Positions 34,475-40,015 of a stretch of 40,015 bases of DNA are shown one piece after another. The notes beneath the pieces are model-generated. The model ran no database searches. It was not told where the DNA came from and was given only the letters and a program-made list of their open reading frames with translations. The position numbers and the translations under genes were made by a program. Source of the stretch: Alphaproteobacteria bacterium (GTDB lineage: Bacteria > Pseudomonadota > Alphaproteobacteria > Rhizobiales > Xanthobacteraceae); assembly GCA_026400395.1 (NCBI GenBank), contig JAPLPD010000173.1:1-40015 (forward strand), written 5' to 3'. The stretch's first letter is position 1. Every line of letters starts with the position of its first letter.

Positions 34475-35220
34475 GGCGGCCCTCGCGTTGCCGGATCGAG
34501 CCAGCTCGGCTTGGCCAGCGCCGGCACCAGCGGACAGCGTTCGACCTCGACCTTTCCCATGCGCCGGATCAGCAGATCGCCGTTATCGGCAATGCTGCGG
34601 CTCACCCCCTGCTCCGGCGCCAGTCGCGACAGGTAATCCCGCGACACCGCGCCAAAGCCCCGTTCCCGCCAGGTATCGAAGGCCGTCATCAGATGACGGG
34701 AAAAACTCTCCGCGAGTTGAGCCGCGCCAAAATCCTCAAAGCCCTCCTCCTCCAGCGCCGACGCCAGCGGACGCAACCCCGGATCGCCTTCGGCCAGCGA
34801 CACGGTCCGGATCATGGCGCCGAACACCAGCCATTCCGGTTGTTCATTCTCGAGCCCGCCCGGCCAGGCAAGTTGCCCGCCACCAATCAGACCGCCATCG
34901 ACGTGGATCGCATCGGGCCAGCCGAACGAAATCGGCTTCTCCGGAGGCGCATGAGCCGCCAGTGCATCGGCCAGCGCGCACATGCCGGCGTAGAAGGCGC
35001 GGCGCGCGGTCGAGAGCGGCTCGTCAGGCTCGAGCACCACCGCGAACTCCGACAGATCGAACCGGCCGACGAACACCAGGGTGCCCGCGCCCAGCGCGGC
35101 TGCGTGGGTCCGGGCGTGCACGAACGCATCGCCGACTTCACGCAGCGTCACCAGACGAAAGCCCGGCGGCAGCGAAAGTTCAGTTCCCATCTGCGTTCTG
35201 GAGGCCATTCCGGCTGCCAT
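34471..35220 (-). CDS. Biotin/lipoate protein ligase-fold protein without the catalytic lysine
   Basis: A 249-residue protein of the biotin/lipoate A/B ligase superfamily: TLREVGDAFVHAR, AGTLVFVGRFDLSEFAVVLEPDEPL, ISFGWPDAIHVDGGLIGGGQL. In BirA the segment KWPND..RKLAGIL supplies the catalytic Lys; here it aligns as GWPDA..GGLIGGG, with Leu111 at that position. The GRGRRG nucleotide loop is also absent. It is therefore likely not a conventional ligase, and may bind a lipoyl-like or formate-pathway ligand. The ATG at 35220 has GGGGAA upstream. It is the first gene of the five-gene unit, divergent from the iron-sulfur gene across a 95-base AT-rich region. Confidence 0.8.
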   Translation of the reverse strand: MAAGMASRTQMGTELSLPPGFRLVTLREVGDAFVHARTHAAALGAGTLVFVGRFDLSEFAVVLEPDEPLSTARRAFYAGMCALADALAAHAPPEKPISFGWPDAIHVDGGLIGGGQLAWPGGLENEQPEWLVFGAMIRTVSLAEGDPGLRPLASALEEEGFEDFGAAQLAESFSRHLMTAFDTWRERGFGAVSRDYLSRLAPEQGVSRSIADNGDLLIRRMGKVEVERCPLVPALAKPSWLDPATRGPP

Positions 35221-35315
35221 CCGTTCCCCGATTGGTACTTTTTGTTTGGGATAATTATAACCTAGTTCGCGCGTGTACCAGCGGCGATCGCAGGCCCACG
35301 CGGCAAGGAGATTGA
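35221..35315. promoter_or_regulatory. Divergent promoter region for the two formate accessory units
   Basis: A 95-base gap between the minus-strand ligase-like gene and the plus-strand iron-sulfur gene. It holds an AT-rich island around 35238-35265 in an otherwise GC-rich window, with TTATAATTAT on the minus strand; TATAAT lies 30-45 bases before the minus-strand start, suiting a -10 element. The palindrome ATAATTAT sits inside it. No -35 element is convincing. The right part holds AAGGAG at 35305-35310 serving the GTG start of the iron-sulfur gene. Confidence 0.5.
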
Positions 35316-37349
35316 GTGACGGAACAGCGAACGATCCTGGTGTGCTCCTGCGAAGACACCATGCCGCTCGACACCGATGCGATCCGGCGCGGCTGCAAGG
35401 GCGCGACCGTCGAAACCGCGCGTTTCCTCTGCCGCGACCAGATCGACCAGTTTCGCAAGACGGCCGCCTCAGGCGGCATGCTTACGGTCGCGTGCACGCA
35501 GGAGGCGCCGTTGTTCGCCGAGGTTGCCGGCGAAATCGCCGCGATCACCTTCGTCAATATCCGCGAGACCGCCGGCTGGTCGAACGACGCCGCGAAGGCC
35601 GGGCCGAAAATGGCGGCGTTGCTCGCCGCCGCCGCGGAACCGCAACCCGAGATTTCCTTCGTCAGCCTGAATAGCGAAGGCGTCGTCCTGATCTACGGCC
35701 GCGACGAAAAAGCTATCGAGGCCGCCGATCTGCTGAAGGACCACCTCGACGTCACCGTGCTGATCACCAAGGCGCGCGATCTCAGCCCGCGCAAGGTCAC
35801 CGAGTTTCCGGTGGTGAAGGGCACCATCAAGTCCGCCAAGGGATATCTCGGCGCGTTCGAGATCGTCGTCGATGATTATGCGACGCCGGTGCCATCGTCG
35901 CGCGGGCGCCTGTCGTTTGCCGCGCCGCGCGATGGCGCGGTGTCGCGGTGCGATCTCCTGCTCGACCTCTCGGGCAATCCGGCGTTGTTTTCGGCGGCCG
36001 ATCTGCGCGACGGCTATCTCCGCGCCGACCCTGGCGATCCAGCCGCGGTGCTGCGCGCGGTGCTGAAGGCGCGCGACCTGATCGGCACCTTCGACAAGCC
36101 GCGCTACATCACCTTTACGTCAGACCTTTGCGCGCACGCCCGCTCGAAGATCGTCGGCTGCCACCGCTGCCTCGACCTTTGCCCGACCGGAGCGATCGTA
36201 CCGGCGGGCGACCATGTGGCGATCGACGCGCAAATTTGCGCGGGCTGCGGACAATGCGCGGCCGCCTGCCCCACCGGGGCCGCGGCCTACGCGTTGCCGC
36301 CGTCGGATGCGCTGCTTCGCCGGCTTCGCACGCTGCTGTCGACCTATCGTCAAGCGGGCGGCTCGCATCCGGTCGTGCTGCTGCACGACGAATCGCACGG
36401 GACCGAACTGATCGACGCGCTGGCGCGCCACGGCGACGGACTGCCGGCCAACGTGTTGCCGGTGGCCGTCAACGAACTGACCCAGATCGGCCTCGAAGCG
36501 ATTGCTTCGGCCTTTGCCTACGGCGCCAGCGGCGTGCGCCTCCTGCTTCGCGCCAGGCCGAAGCATGACATCGACGGACTGAAAAAAACCTTGGCGCTGG
36601 CTGAGCCGATTCTGGCCGGATTGGGCTTCGGCGCGGGCCGTATCGCCACCATCGAAACTGACGATCCGGACGTGCTGGGGGCCGCGCTCCGCGCCGATGA
36701 ACGGCGGGAGCCGGCGCCGCGGCCCGCGACATTCACGCCGGCCGGCGGCAAGCGCGACGTGCTGCGGCTGGCGTTGCGCGAGTTGCATCGCGCCGCGCCT
36801 GCTCCGGTCGATGTAATCGCATTGCCGGCGGATGCATCGTTCGGCACGATCGAAGTCAATGTCGAGGGCTGCACGCTTTGCTTGTCTTGCGTTTCGGCCT
36901 GCCCGACCGGCGCGCTGCGCGACGATCCGGAGCGTCCGACCTTGCGCTTCGCCGAGGATGCCTGCGTGCAATGCGGCTTGTGCAAGGCGACCTGCCCCGA
37001 AAAGGTGATCAGCCTGAAGCCGCAACTTGATTTCCGCGCCGCCACCGCTTCGCTGCGGCTAATCAAGCAGGAGGAGCCCTTCGCCTGCATCCGCTGCAGC
37101 AAGCCGTTCGGCGTGAAGAGCTCGGTCGAGCGCGTCCTTGCCAAGCTGGAGGGCAAGCACTGGATGTACAAGGGCTCCGCCCAGCGGCTCGACGTCATCA
37201 AGATGTGCGAGGACTGCCGCGTTACCGCCATGAGCGAAACCGATTTCGATCCGTACGGCGCGCCGCGCGCCAATCCCCGGACGACGGACGACTATCTTCG
37301 CGAGCGTGAGCGTCTGAAGCAGGAACACGAGCAGAAAAGCAAAAGCTGA
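35316..37349 (+). CDS. Multi-[4Fe-4S] cytoplasmic protein, HdrA/MvhD-like parts
   Basis: A 677-residue protein starting at GTG (35316) with AAGGAG 5 bases upstream. An N-terminal region of about 270 residues (TILVCSCEDTMPLDTDAI...) resembles parts of heterodisulfide-reductase-type proteins but lacks the FAD-binding GxGxxG. Next is a pair of 4Fe-4S motifs near residue 282 (CHRCLDLCP and CAGCGQCAAACP). An MvhD-like stretch, AVNELTQIGLEAIASAF, follows. A second pair lies near residue 519 (CTLCLSCVSACP and CVQCGLCKATCP). The end has two CxxC pairs (CIRC, CEDC) that may bind zinc. There is no signal peptide, so it acts in the cytoplasm, presumably moving electrons for fdh maturation or formate metabolism. 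It is convergent, 4 bases apart, with the WD40-cytochrome gene. Confidence 0.82.
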   Translation: MTEQRTILVCSCEDTMPLDTDAIRRGCKGATVETARFLCRDQIDQFRKTAASGGMLTVACTQEAPLFAEVAGEIAAITFVNIRETAGWSNDAAKAGPKMAALLAAAAEPQPEISFVSLNSEGVVLIYGRDEKAIEAADLLKDHLDVTVLITKARDLSPRKVTEFPVVKGTIKSAKGYLGAFEIVVDDYATPVPSSRGRLSFAAPRDGAVSRCDLLLDLSGNPALFSAADLRDGYLRADPGDPAAVLRAVLKARDLIGTFDKPRYITFTSDLCAHARSKIVGCHRCLDLCPTGAIVPAGDHVAIDAQICAGCGQCAAACPTGAAAYALPPSDALLRRLRTLLSTYRQAGGSHPVVLLHDESHGTELIDALARHGDGLPANVLPVAVNELTQIGLEAIASAFAYGASGVRLLLRARPKHDIDGLKKTLALAEPILAGLGFGAGRIATIETDDPDVLGAALRADERREPAPRPATFTPAGGKRDVLRLALRELHRAAPAPVDVIALPADASFGTIEVNVEGCTLCLSCVSACPTGALRDDPERPTLRFAEDACVQCGLCKATCPEKVISLKPQLDFRAATASLRLIKQEEPFACIRCSKPFGVKSSVERVLAKLEGKHWMYKGSAQRLDVIKMCEDCRVTAMSETDFDPYGAPRANPRTTDDYLRERERLKQEHEQKSKS

Positions 37350-37353
37350 CGCG

Positions 37354-38670
37354 CTACTTCGCCGTCGCCTTCTTGAGAAACTCCATCAACGCCGTGCGAT
37401 CCTCCGCCGAGCCGATCCTCTGCTCCGGCATCTTGGTGCCCGGCGTGTATTCCATCGGCCCCACCTCGAACAGTTTCGATAATGTTTCCGGCGACCAGAC
37501 GATGTCGAGCCGCTTCAACGCATCGGAAAAATTGTAGCCGGCCAGGCTGGCAATTCTGCGCCCGAAAATGCCGTGCAGAGTCGGACCGGCGCGGTTGCCC
37601 TCGTCCGGCGACAGCGTGTGGCAGGCGACGCAGGCGCGGTAGACCTCCGCGCCCCGATCGCCTTGATAGGCGGCCAGCGGGTCGCCGGCGCCGGCCATCG
37701 GCACCATGCCGATGTGATCGCCGCTCAGCGCATCCCAGCGCCGGATCATCCGGTCGGTGCCGCCGGTGAGGAGCGTGCGGTTTTCCGGAAGAAACGCCGC
37801 CGCCCAAACCGGCAGTCCCGGTCCGACCAGTGTGCGTTCGAGCTTGCGCGAAGCCCGTTCGACGATCGCAACCGACCCGCGGATTCCGGCGGCGGCAACG
37901 AGTCTGCCATCGTTGGAAATCGCCACGCTGATCAGCGGCGTCTCGGTCGCGGCCAGTACCCCGCGCGGCTCCCCCGTCGCGGAAAAAAAGTACACCACGC
38001 CATCGGCGCCGCCCGCGACGATCTCTCCATCGCCGGCCACCGACACCGCGTTCAGCGGCGTTGCCAGCGTTACAATGGTGGGCGGCCCGCCGTCGAGCGG
38101 CCAGATCCGGACCTGCGGATCGTGGCTGACGCTGACGACCGATTGTCCGTCCGGCAAAAACGCAACGCCATTGACGTTCTGCTGGTGGCCCTCCAGCACC
38201 TGGGACGCACCGCCGTCGGCCGACCATACTCTGACCGTGCGATCCCAGGAGCCGGTCGCCAGCCGCGTCCCGTCCGGCGAAACCGCGACCGCGGCGATCG
38301 GCGCGGTGTGCCCGGACAACACCTGCTGCGGCTTCGTCTCGCCCGGGCGCCAAATGGCGAGCCTGCCGTCCTCGCCGCCGGTCGCCACCCGGCCGTCCGG
38401 CAGCAGCGCGACGGCATTCACCGCGCTTTCGTGGAACCGCAAGACCTGTTCGGCCGAACCACGCGGGAGCGACCAGAGGATGGCCGACGTGTCGAAACTG
38501 CCGGAGACCGCGCGGCTGCCGTCGGCCGACACCGCCAGCGCCCGCACTGGGCCGCCATGCCCCTGAAGCTGCGCGTGCGCCGGTTGGATGGCGATGACCG
38601 CCAGAGCGAGCCTCGCCAATATCGACTGTTTAATCAATTGCTTACACGAACCACGCTGGTTTTGAGACAT
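37354..38670 (-). CDS. Secreted WD40 beta-propeller fused to cytochrome c
   Basis: A 438-residue protein from ATG 38670 with signal peptide (ARLALAVIAIQPAHA, cut near residue 33). About seven WD40-type repeats run to about residue 325 (recurring SxDGxxxATGSxDxxVRVW patterns). A C-terminal class I cytochrome c domain has the heme site Cys347-x2-Cys350-His351 (CVACHTL) and a methionine ligand in TKMPE near residue 417. The GRRIASLAGYNFSDALK block resembles cytochrome c2 types. It should be periplasmic and soluble, with the propeller as docking surface. Beside the formate genes it could be a partner or regulator of electron flow. The start is uncertain because no clear ribosome site is seen. Confidence 0.85.
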   Translation of the reverse strand: MSQNQRGSCKQLIKQSILARLALAVIAIQPAHAQLQGHGGPVRALAVSADGSRAVSGSFDTSAILWSLPRGSAEQVLRFHESAVNAVALLPDGRVATGGEDGRLAIWRPGETKPQQVLSGHTAPIAAVAVSPDGTRLATGSWDRTVRVWSADGGASQVLEGHQQNVNGVAFLPDGQSVVSVSHDPQVRIWPLDGGPPTIVTLATPLNAVSVAGDGEIVAGGADGVVYFFSATGEPRGVLAATETPLISVAISNDGRLVAAAGIRGSVAIVERASRKLERTLVGPGLPVWAAAFLPENRTLLTGGTDRMIRRWDALSGDHIGMVPMAGAGDPLAAYQGDRGAEVYRACVACHTLSPDEGNRAGPTLHGIFGRRIASLAGYNFSDALKRLDIVWSPETLSKLFEVGPMEYTPGTKMPEQRIGSAEDRTALMEFLKKATAK

Positions 38671-38772
38671 CCCCGAACATACCCGACTGGAGGTGCGGCC
38701 GCTATTTGCCGGCCGGGTGAACCTCAACCGGCCCAAGCGCGTTGTCTCGCAGATCGTTCACAGGAGGAGCCG

Positions 38773-39399
38773 ATGCGCAGGGTTTTGAGTTATGGGGCGG
38801 CGCTGGTTTTGCTCGGTTCTTTCGGTGCGATGGCTCAGAACCCATCGGTGGCTCCGGACCCATCGGTGAAGGAAGCCCAGCAACAGAGCTTCCCGGCTCA
38901 ACCGCAGACACCCGCGCAAGACAGCAGCACCGCCGGGACCATCCCGCCGCCGCCGCTGTCGCAACCCCAGGCCCCGATTGCCGACCAGGCCGCTCCGGCC
39001 GCGGTCGGCCCCGCTCAGGCAAACACGACGGATGGGGATGGGACCGACCACGCGATTCCGCTCGGCGCCACCCGCCAAACCATGCCTTCGACGATCTCGA
39101 AAGAGAATGCCGCGCTCGACAAGCTGTCGATCACGCAATTGCAATTGCCGCTCACGGAGGAGCAGAAGCGGTCGATCGCGAGAAGCGTCGCAGCAACGCC
39201 TAAGACTCAGCCGCGCGCTGACATGGCAAATGTGCACTTGGCAACGTTCCTGCCGATCGGAACGCCCATCAAGGAATTTTCCGAGGAGCTAAAGCAACAG
39301 GTCACGTCATTGACCCGCTACAAATACGTCGCACTCAACGACCGGGTTCTTATCGTCGATCCATCCATTCTAACCGTCGTGGGCGAGATCACCCTCTAA
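38773..39399 (+). CDS. DUF1236 domain secreted protein
   Basis: A 208-residue protein from ATG 38773, with AGGAGGAGC upstream. It has a signal peptide (MRRVLSYGAALVLLGSFG, cleavage after AMA), a Pro/Gln/Ala-rich linker (residues 25-90) and a C-terminal DUF1236 module ending TRYKYVALNDRVLIVDPSIL, where IVDP is the family mark. This domain is common in rhizobial secreted proteins, often in several copies, with unknown function. The open frame upstream of 38773 is only the antisense of the WD40 gene and is ignored. Confidence 0.85.
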   Translation: MRRVLSYGAALVLLGSFGAMAQNPSVAPDPSVKEAQQQSFPAQPQTPAQDSSTAGTIPPPPLSQPQAPIADQAAPAAVGPAQANTTDGDGTDHAIPLGATRQTMPSTISKENAALDKLSITQLQLPLTEEQKRSIARSVAATPKTQPRADMANVHLATFLPIGTPIKEFSEELKQQVTSLTRYKYVALNDRVLIVDPSILTVVGEITL

Positions 39400-39404
39400 G
39401 CCGA

Positions 39405-39629
39405 TTACGCATAAGGTTCGGCGACGGCTTGGACCAATGCGCGGCGCAGCATCAGTTCACATTCTTCGGCACGTTGACGCACAATGTCGGAGTCCGAGTG
39501 AATCAGAATTTCACGTAAATCCCGTATAGCGGCGTCAACCGCGGTCATAATATCAATATCTGTCTCGACAGGGGCTGCCGCACGATAGTCGCTCAGGGTC
39601 AATATTTGCGCGCTCACCGAATACTCCAC
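39405..39629 (-). CDS. Conserved small hypothetical protein (74 aa)
   Basis: Begins MEYSVSAQILTLSDYRAAAP and contains a helical, acidic/basic part (AIRDLREILIHSD, IVRQRAEECELMLRRAL) that looks like a short coiled coil. There are no membrane segments or known motifs. I believe similar proteins occur in Rhodopseudomonas/Bradyrhizobium genomes, but I cannot verify it here. Its stop lies 6 bases from the stop of the convergent DUF1236 gene. Confidence 0.6.
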   Translation of the reverse strand: MEYSVSAQILTLSDYRAAAPVETDIDIMTAVDAAIRDLREILIHSDSDIVRQRAEECELMLRRALVQAVAEPYA

Positions 39630-39719
39630 GAATCACACCGGCGATAGAATGCGACGGGCCCGTTAACGAGCCGTGAGCGGCCCGGCGCGGGACGGGATGC
39701 GGTGGCGACTTGGGCCGCC

Positions 39720-39911
39720 CTAGGGGCCTGGCCGGTCAGGCCGTAACTGCTCCCTGTTCCGAAACAGGCGGCGTCCATACCCGATCCCAGGACGCTCGAC
39801 GGCCCGATACAGCAACTCCGCCGCGGGCACCGTGACGGCCAGACAGAAGCACGCCGTCAGAATTCCACTGACGGCTGTAGCGCGACAAACTGGATGAGAA
39901 CTCCGCGACAA
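39720..39911 (-). pseudogene. C-terminal remnant of an acyltransferase-3 family membrane protein
   Basis: A 63-codon frame whose sequence (LTACFCLAVTVPAAELLYRA, then VERPGIGYGRRL) matches the last transmembrane helix and tail of OafA/YrhL-like acyltransferases, where the pattern is a helix, Pro, then Tyr-Arg-x-x-Glu-x-Pro-Gly. In the same frame a TGA stands directly upstream (39912-39914), so the N-terminal body is missing. No full gene lies to the right within the remaining 100 bases. I see no other feature in 39925-40015. Confidence 0.4.
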
Positions 39912-40015
39912 TCAGGATGGCCATTTTGGCGGTCGCGGCGAGGAGATGATTGTCGCGGCGCGACGATAACGCAAGCGATATTTTCGTGACGCGTGATTTG
40001 ATTGTCGTGGAGCGA

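Noticed and set aside
37573-38772. N-terminal 400-codon extension of the DUF1236 gene
   Set aside because: It lies antisense to the WD40-cytochrome gene, while a strong ribosome site and signal peptide fix the start at 38773.

Overview
The window reads as chromosomal DNA of a GC-rich alphaproteobacterium of the Hyphomicrobiales (Bradyrhizobium / Rhodopseudomonas / Xanthobacteraceae type). The basis is the gene content: a GlnD with two ACT domains, a RegB/RegA (PrrBA/ActSR) redox pair, MmcB, a DUF2171 protein, a DUF1236 protein, and a TAT-exported three-subunit formate dehydrogenase followed by the DUF3305/3306/6352/6505 accessory genes. Palindromic dispersed repeats of the kind common in that group also occur. 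No taxonomic marker RNA is present, so the assignment is inference.

Layout, left to right. 1-5.2 kb: a zinc alcohol dehydrogenase cut by the left edge, glnD, a DUF2171 gene and two small secreted Lys-rich proteins. 5.5-9.6 kb: a class A penicillin-binding protein, a Bcr/CflA-type drug exporter and a YgjP-type metallopeptidase. 9.7-11.0 kb: a polyhydroxyalkanoate depolymerase broken by a one-base frameshift and an in-frame TAG. 11.2-14.0 kb: an L,D-transpeptidase and a two-gene ABC-2 exporter. 14.1-16.3 kb: an inverted repeat pair, then regB/regA. 16.4-20.9 kb: five minus-strand genes; the upstream three (mtnA, M20 peptidase, mmcB) overlap by 4 bases and must be co-transcribed. 21-25.2 kb: a VWA protein, a kynurenine-formamidase-like hydrolase, a TauE/SafE permease and glutaryl-CoA dehydrogenase.

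25.2-38.7 kb is the distinctive part, a formate-oxidation island. On the minus strand, in transcription order: a lipoate-ligase-fold protein without the catalytic lysine, DUF6505, DUF6352, DUF3305 and DUF3306, all joined by 4-base overlaps. Then comes a separate unit: an HTH-TorD fusion, a small TAT peptide, fdh alpha, beta and gamma, and a 40-residue membrane peptide. Divergent from the first unit is a 677-residue multi-[4Fe-4S] protein. Convergent to that is a secreted WD40 beta-propeller fused to cytochrome c.

The likely working model is this. The alpha and beta subunits are matured in the cytoplasm by the TorD-like chaperone and accessory proteins, exported by TAT, and anchored to the cytochrome b gamma subunit, which passes formate electrons to the quinone pool. 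The HTH on the chaperone suggests that enzyme maturation and transcription may be linked; this is the most interesting hypothesis here. The gamma subunit gene appears to have suffered an internal deletion with frameshift that removed its C-terminal tail. A decayed tRNA-Arg fragment lies between gcdH and the formate island.
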